Made by a program: the position numbers and the translations under genes. This document shows positions 55,707 to 64,000 of a DNA stretch of 64,000 nucleotides, one piece after another. The stretch is from the NCBI RefSeq assembly GCF_019393635.1, contig NC_057866.1:3498223-3562222 (forward strand), in the 5' to 3' direction. The first letter of the stretch is position 1, and each line of letters begins with the position of its first letter. A model generated the notes under the pieces. It was not told the DNA's origin, searched no databases, and saw nothing but the letters and a program-made list of their open reading frames with translations. This DNA comes from Dromiciops gliroides. Taxonomy: Eukaryota > Chordata > Mammalia > Microbiotheria > Microbiotheriidae.

Positions 55707-56591
55707 ATGCAGCTGCCGTCGGGGCTGCAGGACCGCCTGGGCCTGGGCCCGGCTGGTGGCCCTTCCGAGTCGGCCCCGCTGCCCATACTCCGCCACCCGG
55801 CCGCCGGGGCCGCTCCCTTCCGCTTCGTTCCACGGGCCCAGAACCTGCCCCGGGGACACCCGTTGTTCGAGGTCACGTGGGTCCGGGGCCACGTGGGTTG
55901 GGGCGGGGCTTTCACTCCTAGAGCAGGGGGGCGGGGCCCGTCCCGGGCGGGGGTGGGGGTGGGGGTGGGGGTGGGTGGGCGAGAAGGGGAGGAAGCCTCC
56001 CTGGGGCCTCGGGGGCAGGCCCCCTCACCCCGCCCCCTCCGCCTTCCGTAGGAAGGGGACGTCCAGAGGCACGCCTACCTGCAGGACGTCATCACGCAGG
56101 TGTCCCTGGCGCCTGAGCGCCCCCGCGTGGCGGCCTTCGGCTGCCACGTGGCGGGCTGCCCGCAGGAGTTCGACACGCTGGAGGGCTACGAGCACCACTA
56201 CCGGGCGCTGCACACGCACGTGTGCTCGCGGTGCCGGCGCTCCTTCCCGTCGGGCCGCCTGCTGGACCTGCATCTCCTCGAGTGGCACGACGCGCTCTTC
56301 CAGCTGCTGGCCGAGAGGCAGAGCATGTACCAGTGCCTGGTGGAGGGCTGCCCCGACAGGTTCCGCGGCAGCCGGGAGCGCAGGGAGCACCTGCTGGCCG
56401 CCCACCGCTACCCGCCCGACTTCCGCTTCGACCGGCCGAGCGGGCGGGGGCCGGAGGAGCCGGAGGAGGCCATGGACGTGGGGCCGCCCCCCGCCCCGCA
56501 GAAGGCCCGCCGAGTCCCGCCCACCGTTTGCTTTGGCCAAGGGGCGGTTCGAGGGTTTAAAAACGCAAAGAAAAGAAGCGACTCCCGCTGA
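55707..56591 (+). CDS. ZNF511: ZNF511, C2H2 zinc finger protein
   Basis: Two exons: 55707-55871 and 56052-56591, giving about 234 residues. The opening MQLPSGLQDRL, PAAGAAPFRFV and EGDVQRHAYLQDV, and CLVEGC...RYPPDFRFD further on, match my memory of human ZNF511 (about 250 residues). Three C2H2-type fingers: residues about 80-103 (CHVAGC...H), 107-128 (CSRCRRSFPSG...H) and 144-167 (CLVEGCPDRF...H). The C-terminus has the conserved TVCFGQGAVRGFKNAKK. It is thought to be a nuclear protein, with function poorly known. The ATG follows a CRE/ETS promoter. The intron 1 donor GAG|GTCACG is weak beyond GT, but joining there gives the conserved residues. Only one intron is seen, whereas I recall the human gene having several. 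It faces the minus-strand gene downstream. Confidence 0.88.
55874..55895. promoter_or_regulatory. two CACGTG E-boxes at the start of ZNF511 intron 1
   Basis: CACGTG at 55874-55879 and 55890-55895, the first in the longer form GTCACGTGGG. These are potential USF/MYC/MiT-family sites overlapping the weak splice donor. Confidence 0.55.
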
Positions 56592-56726
56592 GCGCCCCGC
56601 CCGGGGGCCTTGGGGGGGAGGCTCGGACCCCCTCCTTTCCTGGGCAGCGGCCCCTCCCCCTCCAGGCTGCCCCCCCCCCCCGGGGTCCGCTATCCTCAGG
56701 CCCTGGCCCTGCGTGCGCTCCTTCCT

Positions 56727-56732
56727 AATAAA
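56727..56732 (+). terminator. poly(A) signal of ZNF511
   Basis: AATAAA in CTTCCTAATAAAGTCTGG, 136 bases after the stop codon. Confidence 0.8.
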
Positions 56733-56795
56733 GTCTGGAAAGCCGATCCCCGAGCTTGCTCTGTGTGAGTCCAGCCTGGCGGGGGGCCGAGATAC

Positions 56796-56816
56796 TGGCC
56801 CCCCCCCCCCCCCCCC
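56796..56816. repeat. poly(C) tract
   Basis: About 18-20 uninterrupted C residues after TACTGG, between the convergent 3' ends. Confidence 0.9.
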
Positions 56817-56870
56817 GTGTCAGTCCCCAGTAGCCGCCCCCAGAAAAGGACACCGAGGGCGGTAGGTCAT

Positions 56871-57866
56871 TTTATTTCACGGGTATCAAGCAGAAACAAG
56901 TTTCCCCAAAGGCAGGAGGCGAAGGACAGACAAGATGAAATGCCCACAGTCTGGATATGTGGCATCGGGGCTGGCCCAGGCACCGGCACCACTGCAGGCT
57001 GAGCAAGTGTGTGTGCGCGTGTGGACAGGGACCCAACCACTGGCACACTCACACTCATCTCCCTCTGCTCCTTGGACTGAGGGAGGCCACGCAGGAGAGG
57101 ACCCGTGGTGGTGCCCACTGTAGAACAGGAACGGCCACTTAAATGACCTATGACCCTCCAGCCTGGGCAGCATCTGCCCAACAGCCCATCACTGTGTTCA
57201 GGCTGGCCTCTAGTGGGACCGTGTGGATTGCAGTGCCCAGACGGGCAGGTGGCCGAGCTTGAGTCTGTCTTGAAGAGGCACAGCCAGCCCTGAGCTTGAA
57301 TGCCAGCTGGGAGCCTCCTGGCTTCCTGACCAGGGAGGCCCTGGGCATTTAGGGCACCATTACTGTGCTTACAAGGTCCCACTGCATTTCCTGAAATGGT
57401 TGTCCCCCATCAAGGGAGGAAGGATGGATGGCAGGACACCCTTATGCCACCTGCAGGCCAGGCCTTCTACTGTCCCTGTTCCTGCCCTCCTTCCTGCTGC
57501 CCCAAGTGTCTGGGTGGGACTGGGGCAAAGGCCACACACACTCAGGGTGGGGGACAGCAGTACTGGTTGGTACTCAGGAAGTAACCACATGCGATGGACG
57601 GACAGATGGGTGGATGGACTGATGAGGATGAGCCACCTTAGGAAACAAAGTGCACAAATAAGCTACATTTGGCTTCAGCGATTAAGGCCCACACGGATAA
57701 GAAGGTCCCGAGGCTGTGCCCGTCCAGGGCTGATGCCCAGGGCCTCAGTCTGGCCTCCTGGCCTTCCCTGGGTGGATTTGGTCCCAGCGCTGCAGGGAGG
57801 GCTCCTGGCGTGGGGGCAGTGTTCGTTTGGCAGGGAGGCGCATGGGCTGCTGCCCCTAGAGTGCTT
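56871..57866 (-). other. probable 3' UTR of the tail-anchored gene
   Basis: Minus-strand AATAAA occurs at about 56871-56876 (plus strand TTTTATTTCACGGG). Another AATAAA overlaps the stop codon region (TGAAATAAAAGC on the minus strand) but is too early to be the only site. The interval has no coding signal. Whether the long 3' UTR is real is inferred. Confidence 0.45.
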
Positions 57867-60800
57867 TTATTTCAGGACATAGTTAATGAATAGTTGACAT
57901 GTCAGAAACACGCAGAGTAGGAACCAGCAGCGTGAGCTCTGGAGAAAGCTTCCTGGTGCTCGTCTGTACAGAGACTTTTTGTTTAGAGCCGTGAGATTCC
58001 TGGAACACAGAGATGGGCAGGCAGAGGGTTAGTGGGGCTCTGTGCTTTCCCCGGGGGCCCCCGCCTTCCCACCCCTACCCGCTTCAGACATCGTGTGCTG
58101 CCAGCTCCTCGGGGCAGGGCCTGCCTTCGGCCTTTGTACCCTGGGAGCTTGGCACCTAGGAGCACTCTATACATGTTTGTAGACTCATCCTGCCAGTCAA
58201 TAAACATTTATTAAATGCCAAGCTCTGGGGATGCAAAGAAAGGCAAAAAACCCCCTTCCCCGTCCCTGTGCTCCTTGAACTGCCCATGTGCCTTAGTGGA
58301 GATGAGGTAGGCTTGGAATCAAAGGCTTCCTCTGACATAGGCCAGCTGTGTGGCCCTGGGCAGGACTCAACCTCTCTGGCTCAGGAACTCTCAAGGACCA
58401 CAAGATACAAGAGAGTTCCCTTTGCCGGGCTGGAGGGCATCCTTGCACCTGAAATCTCAGGTTCATCCCATGGAAGTTGCTCTCTCTTACACAGAAAGAC
58501 TAGCAGGGAGAGAGTTAAGGCAGGTGCCTGAGGGAGGTCACAGCTGGGAAGAATGAAGGCCCAGATTTGAACCTCCACCTTTAGGCTAGATATTCCATTT
58601 CCTTACAAAGCCTGGGGCCTTCTCCCTCCCTCCCAGACTGGGCTGGTCCTGGCTGGACCAGGCAGCATCTTTTTCTTTTTTTTAGTGAGGCAATTGGGAT
58701 TAAGTGACTTGCCCAGGGTCACACAGCTAGTAAGTGTCAAGTGTCTGAGGCCAGATTTGAACTCAGGTCCTCCTGACTCCAGGGCCGGTGCTTTATCCAC
58801 TGCACCACCTAGCTGCCCCCAGGCAACATCTTAAGGAGGCTTGGTCTATCTGCATTTGAGTCACCCTCTGTCACTAGGCTGGCACAGGGGGCTGGCCCAC
58901 CTGGCCCAGCCCACCTGGCCTAGCTGACTGGGGCTGTTGAGGCCATTCCAGATTGATCTATCATTAAATTTTCAGGTGAGCATTTCCACCTCTAGGCTAC
59001 CAAGCCCAGGCTAGGCATATGATCTAGATTGCAATAGGTAAGTGAGGAAGATGTTCATTAAAGTGGGTCCTGTATACATATATATTTGTTCTTGAGAGTC
59101 GGTTGTTAAATATTAACCAGCATCTTGCTGGGTGTGGCCACTCACCTGTGGATGTCTTGTTGGGCCTTCTGTAGGGAAAGGACAGCGGTATGGATTTCCT
59201 TCAGATGCTGGCTCTCCTTCCCACACCGGGCACAGGAACTTTCACAGTCTGTGACCACAGAGTAAGAAGCATTATTTTCTATTTCCTGTCTGATGCCTGA
59301 TCCTCAGGGTTCCCCCTTCCCCTCAACCAAGGCAAGAAGATGGGAAAGATAGGGGGTGGGGAAGGCAGTAAGAAAAAGGGAAGTGGAGGAAAGGGGAAGT
59401 GAAGATACCAGCATCTCAGAGCTGGAAGGACCTCTGGTCCCACGTGTCTCTAAGCCAGAATCCTAGAGCATTTCAGAAAGTGGCCTCCAGCTTTCCCTTT
59501 TAGACCCCTAGTGCCACCTCTCAAGGCAGCCTGTTCCATAGGCACCTGCCTTGGCACCTTTCACCCAGAGCCCTCAGGGGCCCGGCAGAGATTCAGAGAG
59601 CTGTGGGATCCTAGCATGCTTCGGGAGCAGGCCAGGTTAGGGCAGCCAGGCTGGGAAGGGCTGAAGGAATACAGGCTGCTCAGCTTGGAGAAGAGAAGGC
59701 TCGGGGACAGACTTTAGACTGCTTTTGTTTGGCTAAACAGGGTTGAACCGGGAGCCCAGGGTGGGACCACTTAGGCACCAGGGCTGTCCAGCAGTGAGTT
59801 GGCATGGGCTTCCTCCAGAAGGGAGGATCTCACTGACTGAGGATCCTCTTATTGCCCAAATTTGGTGGCTCTCTGATTCAAGAACCATCGGATCTGAGGA
59901 TTCTCTGTACAAGACTCCCCTCTATAACAGCAGGAAGATTCCGAGCAGCGGGAAAAGAGGGAACGGGCTGAGAAGGGAGCTCTCCAGGGCTTGACGGTGC
60001 TGATCTCCCTGCCCTCCCTCCCACTCTCCCCTGTGGCGGGACATGGACTTTCTCTTCCTCTCTGTCTCGTATGAGGCCTTTCCTGATCTCCCTTAGTGCT
60101 AGAGCCTTCCTTCTGAGGCGATTTCCAATTCATCCTGCCTGCTTTTGTTTGCGTGCAGTCTCCCCCAAGAGACTGTGAGCTCCTTGTGGGCAGGCACTGT
60201 TTGGGGTCCCCTCCCCCCTCCTTGTATCTCGCTCTGGGGCATGGAGCTGGTGCGTGATCAGTGTTTGTTCATTTGCTGAATGGCTTCTCCCTCCCTGGAA
60301 GTCTTTACCATCTTCACATGGGATGCTCCCTCTCCAGCTCCCATGCCTGGTCTACTCTCCTCAAGGTCATCACTTAGTCCTACTTGGCCTAACTCTAACT
60401 CCACCTTTGGCATTAGGCCTTCCCTGGGCCTCTCCCCAGGCGATCCTCTCTCTGCTCTGCAGGTATCTCATATGTGCTAAGTGACTTACTTGCTCTATGC
60501 CATCAGACTGCAAGTGCCTTGAAGGCAGGAACTGCTTTTGTCCAGACTTAGCACAGTGCATGGCCCATGGAAGGCACTTAAGAAATGCTTGTTGGGGGAC
60601 CTGGGGTGGGGCAGAGGAGGTGTCTGGTCAGCTGCCCTGCTATCCTCTGACAATCCACCCCCTTTGCCTTGGCTTTAGGGCACTGGCACCCAGATAGGAA
60701 CCGTTTCTGGGTGAGCTGCTACAGAAGGAGGATGACCCCCGGGGGGCTCCCTACCCCGTGCCCCACACTACAGGACAGTTTGCTGGTGCCTTAGAACAGT

Positions 60801-62069
60801 TATTCTTCGAATTTACTCAGAGATCTCTGGGTTCTGCATGCCGTGGAGAGGAGAATTTGTTTCAGTGATCAATGACTGAAGGTCCTTCTTTTCAGGTCCT
60901 TTGCGTTTTCCCCATCCCATCATGGAGGGACTTAAGGCTGAAGGAACCAATCATCCCCCCACCCCAACACACTCACTCACAAACCTTGAGGCTTGGTCAC
61001 ATTTCTGCCCACTGAGTCCTCATCCAGAGGATACCAGGCTTTTCAGGGTTCATCACCTCCTTATTCAGTCTTTGAACCAGAGAACCCAGACTGCTTGGTG
61101 GCAGGGAACTCTTCTTCCCTTTCTTTTCCTTCTCTCCCCTCCCTCCTTTCTCCCTCTTTCCATCATCCTTTTGTGGGTCTAGCACCCCAGAAGTTTCCTG
61201 GGGTACATCAAAGAACCTTCTTGAGAAACTAAATCAAAGGACAGACACATCTAAAGAGATAAGTGGCACTGTATTGGGACTGAGTTAGCTCCAGGACCAC
61301 CACACTTCATTCCAGTCTCCCCCACCCCTGGGGAGATAAGATTAAGTGTGGCTGCTGCCTTTGTGGCCTGAGGAGCAGAGAGATGGCTTGAGAGATCCGC
61401 AGCCACCCCTCACCCAACTCCTCCAGCCACCACCAGTGGGAGATAGTCCTCCCTCAATAGGGGAACTTTCCACAGTCAGACGGTCACCTCGTCGGACCCC
61501 CATCGGACCTCTATAAAAGTGGCTGCCTGTCTCCTGTATCTCAGCCACGCCCTGTGCCATGCCTTCTCCCCATGAGAAAAAGTCCAAGGATTTCTCTCTT
61601 GGTTTCCCTTCCCCAGCCCCTAAACAAACTATTGTTTTATTCTTAAAAAAAATGCTTGTTGATTAACTGATGCTGGGGAGGGGATTCCTTTCTGGGTGTG
61701 CATTGGCCTGGTCAGTTTGGATCCTCCAGTTTCCTCCCTCTCACATTTATTGTATGAGGCACTAGGCCAAGGCCTGGGGAGACAAGAAAGGCAAAAGCAG
61801 CCCCTGCCTTCAAGGAGTGCACAATCTAATAGGGAGACAGCATGGGAACAACCAAGTGCTGTTGAGGGGCTGAATCAATGGGAAATGACCAACAGAGGGA
61901 AAGTGGGAGGTGTTGGCTGGGATCTGGAGGAAGCATCCTTACCTGCATCCCCTTCCTCATCAGACAGGCCCTGCACAGACTCAGGGGTGGAGCAGCTGCT
62001 CTCCGTGTTCTGGCTGTGGTTGGAAGGCTGGTCACTGGCTTTGCGGTGCCGGCAATCCTTCCCTGACCT
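57867..62069 (-). CDS. tail-anchored membrane protein, last three exons (partial)
   Basis: Three minus-strand exons join in one frame: 62069-61943, 59248-59146 and 57999-57867, with AG acceptors (CCACACAG, GTCACAG, GTTCCAG) and GT donors (GTAAGG, GTGAGT). The 103-residue C-terminus starts RSGKDCRHRKASDQPSNHSQ, has an acidic serine-rich part (LSDEEGDADCESS), a CxxC pair (CARC), an amphipathic stretch (HLKEIHTAVLSLQKAQQDIH) that could form a coiled coil, and ends in a hydrophobic segment CWFLLCVFLTCQLFINYVLK followed by stop. This is the layout of a C-tail-anchored protein of the ER or mitochondrial outer membrane. I do not recognise the family. It is not calcyon, the gene I recall beside ZNF511 in human. 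The 5' exons are not found in the window. Confidence 0.6.
58198..58673. other. intron of the tail-anchored gene with ancient repeat
   Basis: CAATAAACATTTATTAAATG and GCTCTGGGGATGCAAAGAAA are typical of an old interspersed repeat also seen at about 8407, 18283 and 61745. No exon seen. Confidence 0.5.
58674..58819 (-). mobile_element. tRNA-type SINE in intron of the tail-anchored gene
   Basis: Full SINE with flanks AGGCAGCATCTT and AGGCAACATCTT as target duplication. Same strand as the host gene. Confidence 0.93.
59249..61329 (-). other. intron of the tail-anchored gene, L2-like remnants
   Basis: 60060-60260 and 60490-60590 read like L2 3' ends (GGCCTTTCCTGATCTCCC, GACTGTGAGCTCCTTGTGGG, GCAAGTGCCTTGAAGGCAGG). 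The rest is unassigned, with no further exon supported. Confidence 0.5.
61330..61660 (+). mobile_element. LTR fossil, same family as 26866-27240
   Basis: Contains TATA region CCTCTATAAAAGTGGC, the shared GTGCCATGCCTTCTC and GTCAGACGGTCACC segments, and an A/T-rich end with GTTTTATTC. Opposite in orientation to the host gene. Solo or partial LTR; edges approximate. Confidence 0.65.
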
Positions 62070-62597
62070 CTGTGTGGAAAGGCGGTCGTCATAAGAGCAA
62101 CATCACTGATGTTTCTAAGGAGCTTCAGGCCCCAAAGGTACCACGATACTTTTTGGGGGTTAAGGATATGGCTCCCAGCATTCCAGAGCTAGTAGCTTCA
62201 GGAGGTGGGAGATGAGGCCCGGTTTTCCTGGCTGAGTGGCCCAGCCACAAACCGAGGAATCAGATGTAGCCTGGCTTTCTAAGAGTTCCCAGGAAGGCCA
62301 GGGTAGAGGAAGGAATCATAGAGAGGATGGCTGCTTAGCAGGGGGCCTGGTGCAGAGTAAGGGCTGAATCAAAGCTTGTTCCCTTCTCCCTCATTACTTT
62401 TGCCTTTATTTCTTTGTATTAAACAAAACAAAGTTGTTTTGCACACAGCAGGACACAGGAGCATATTCAGTATAAAACTATAAATTTCCATTTCAAGAAA
62501 ACCTATAGAATAAATAGCTTTTCCTTTGTTCTCTGCTGTACATTTGGCTTTGTTATTTTTCCTCCTCTTGCCCCCCCCCCAGGCTACAATTAAGCAT

Positions 62598-62700
62598 GGA
62601 CATGTAGACACACACACACACATATCTATACACATACACATATATACTCACACACAGACATACACATACATGCACACACCCACACACACATATACATATA
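62598..62700. repeat. CA-rich microsatellite
   Basis: Interrupted ACACAC / ATACAC runs. The open frame across it is an artefact. Confidence 0.9.
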
Positions 62701-62898
62701 AGACTGTATTATGGTTATTTCCACTCATGAAGCATCACAAGTCCAAGTCTTTCCAAGTTGACCAGCTCATAACCTCCTACACCACAGCAATATTCCACCC
62801 CACCCCAGTCACATCCTATCTGATTGTCCATGAAAGTTGCCCCCCAATTTTCTGCTTTCCTTATATTCTCGGCTATATAGGTTTTATTTATTGTTTTT

Positions 62899-63053
62899 GT
62901 TTTTGTTTTTGTTTTTTTGGTGAGGCAATTGGGGTTAAGTGACTTGCCCAGGGTCACACAGCTAGTCAGTGCTAAGTGTCTGAGGCCAGACTTGAACTCA
63001 GGTACTCCTGAATCCCGAGCTGGTGCTCTATCCATTGCGCCACCTAGCTGCCC
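62899..63053 (-). mobile_element. tRNA-type SINE, antisense
   Basis: Full SINE with a TTTTTG-repeat tail, ending GCCACCTAGCTGCCCC. Confidence 0.93.
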
Positions 63054-63194
63054 CTGCTCTCACCTTTTAATATAGTTCAAAGTCTGATACTGCTAAAACT
63101 ATTTCCTTTACATCTTTTTTCCTGGTTTCTTTTAAGTTCCTGACCTTTAACCCATAGATTAGGTAGGTAAGATTGTCATTTTAAAAATTATATT

Positions 63195-63339
63195 GGGGGC
63201 AGCTAGGTGGCACAGTGGATGGAGCACTGGCCCTGGAATCAGGAGGACCTGAGTTCAAATCCAGCCTCAGACCCTTGACACTTACTAGCTGTGTGACACT
63301 GGGAAAGTCACTTAACCCCAATTGCCTCACCAAAAAAAA
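63195..63339 (+). mobile_element. tRNA-type SINE
   Basis: Full SINE with target duplication AAAAATTATATTGG. Confidence 0.94.
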
Positions 63340-63406
63340 AATTATATTGGCTTAACCTATTCATGAACAATAAACATTACTTAAATTATTTGGATCTGAG
63401 CTTATT

Positions 63407-63559
63407 TTTTATTTTATTTATTTATTCATTCATTTAGTGGGGCAATGAGGGTTAAGTGATTTGCCCACGGTCACACAGCCAGTAAATGTCGAGTGTTTGA
63501 ACTCAGGTTCTCCTGAATCCAGGGCCAGTGCTTTATCCACTGCGCCACCTGGCTGCCCC
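63407..63559 (-). mobile_element. tRNA-type SINE, antisense
   Basis: Full antisense SINE. TGGATCTGAGCTTATTT and TGGATCTGAGTTTATTT flank it. Confidence 0.94.
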
Positions 63560-63675
63560 CTGGATCTGAGTTTATTTGTATAAAAGGTGTTTTATGTTTA
63601 TGTTCAAATAGTTTCTGTGTCTGTTTCGGCAGGTATGGCTCAGGTCTTTTATGCTATCTAGTTATTTTAGATGGT

Positions 63676-64000
63676 TGTAACGATTGGAATGACACCACCT
63701 GCTGGAGAGCTACTGTAGGAAAGCTCCAACCATGAGGAGAAGGCTTCTGAAGGCAAGCCATGTGGTTAAGGTCCTTGGCGTCAAGAAGTGACGTTTGCTC
63801 GTGGGTACTGTCAATCAAGGCTGCCAGCCAATTAGCTTGGAGCTTTGTGTGTGTGTGTGTGTGTGTGTGTGTGGGGGGGGGGTGTGGATGTTCCCAGCTT
63901 CACAGGAGGCCTGTGTTCCTGACTTTGCCATGTCGGGTGGGATGATGGGGTCTCTTAGAAAATAGTTAGACTTTTACCTTTCTCTCTTATCCTAATGCTC
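63676..64000 (+). mobile_element. LTR fossil start, same family as 44263, runs to window end
   Basis: TGTAACGATTGGAATGACAC and CACCTGCTGGAGAGCTACTG match the first part of the 44263 LTR. A (GT)n microsatellite at 63846-63873 has expanded inside. The 3' edge is not reached for certain. Confidence 0.7.

Larger units (their letters stand above)
55480..56720. promoter_or_regulatory. CpG island over ZNF511
   Basis: Dense CpG from just before the ZNF511 promoter to its 3' end, including the whole coding sequence. Intron 1 holds a run of GGGTGGGGGTGGGGGTGGGG type (55948-55979), a strong G-quadruplex candidate. Confidence 0.85.

Noticed and set aside
56025-56540. 171-codon minus-strand frame over ZNF511
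   Set aside because: Antisense shadow of the zinc-finger exon.
55588-56865. 425-codon open frame on the plus strand, the longest in the window
   Set aside because: It is an overlapping frame of ZNF511 in very GC-rich DNA with few chance stops. It reads through the intron and has arginine/glycine/proline-rich composition.
57867-62069. Calcyon (CALY) as identity of the minus-strand gene
   Set aside because: The placement would fit, but the C-terminal tail-anchor and sequence do not match calcyon, whose membrane segment is internal.
1-64000. tRNA, rRNA, CRISPR arrays or bacterial operons
   Set aside because: The only tRNA-like sequences are SINE heads. Nothing else of these classes was seen.

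Overview
This is genomic DNA from a marsupial. The evidence is the repeat content: about 27 copies of a ~150-bp tRNA-type SINE (start GGGCAGCTAGGTGG, A-rich tail), MAR1-like CORE-SINEs, marsupial-type LINE-1 fragments of both the 5' and 3' regions, and several LTR fossils. Genes have short exons with consensus splice sites, and nothing looks bacterial. The species cannot be told from the sequence alone.

The core of the window is a tandem pair of host genes in the same orientation, which I call copy A (coding exons 10245-18525) and copy B (26578-38799). Both were assembled here from ten exons with matching phases. Each encodes a protein of about 430-450 residues: a short N-terminus, an HHCC zinc-binding domain, a basic or proline-rich linker, an integrase-type core of the Gypsy/GIN/Ginger kind, an acidic stretch and a C-terminal PHD finger (C4HC3). 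I read them as domesticated, integrase-derived chromatin or DNA-binding genes that probably no longer recombine DNA. Exon 6 and its flanking intron sequence are almost identical in A and B while the other exons are well diverged, which points to recent gene conversion.

Region 1-10200 is intergenic: SINEs, a 5'-truncated L1, microsatellites and a few unassigned exon-like stretches. Region 18530-26570, between A and B, holds an internally deleted L1 with a second L1 inserted in it, plus SINE-interrupted L1 tails. Copy B's introns hold LTR fossils, an L1 tail and a minisatellite built on the exon 4 donor site. Region 39000-55500 is mostly transposon debris. It includes two L1 pieces that keep the 5' end and ORF1 but not the 3' end, an AT-rich block (43.3-50.3 kb) with inverted LTR copies and a separate LTR, and more LTR fossils at 51.6-53.8 kb.

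At 55.5-56.7 kb a CpG island carries ZNF511 (plus strand, only one intron seen). Facing it on the minus strand are the last three coding exons of a tail-anchored membrane protein (57867-62069) that I could not name; its 5' part lies at higher coordinates or beyond the window. The right end has SINEs, microsatellites and the beginning of an LTR of the same family as the one at 44263.
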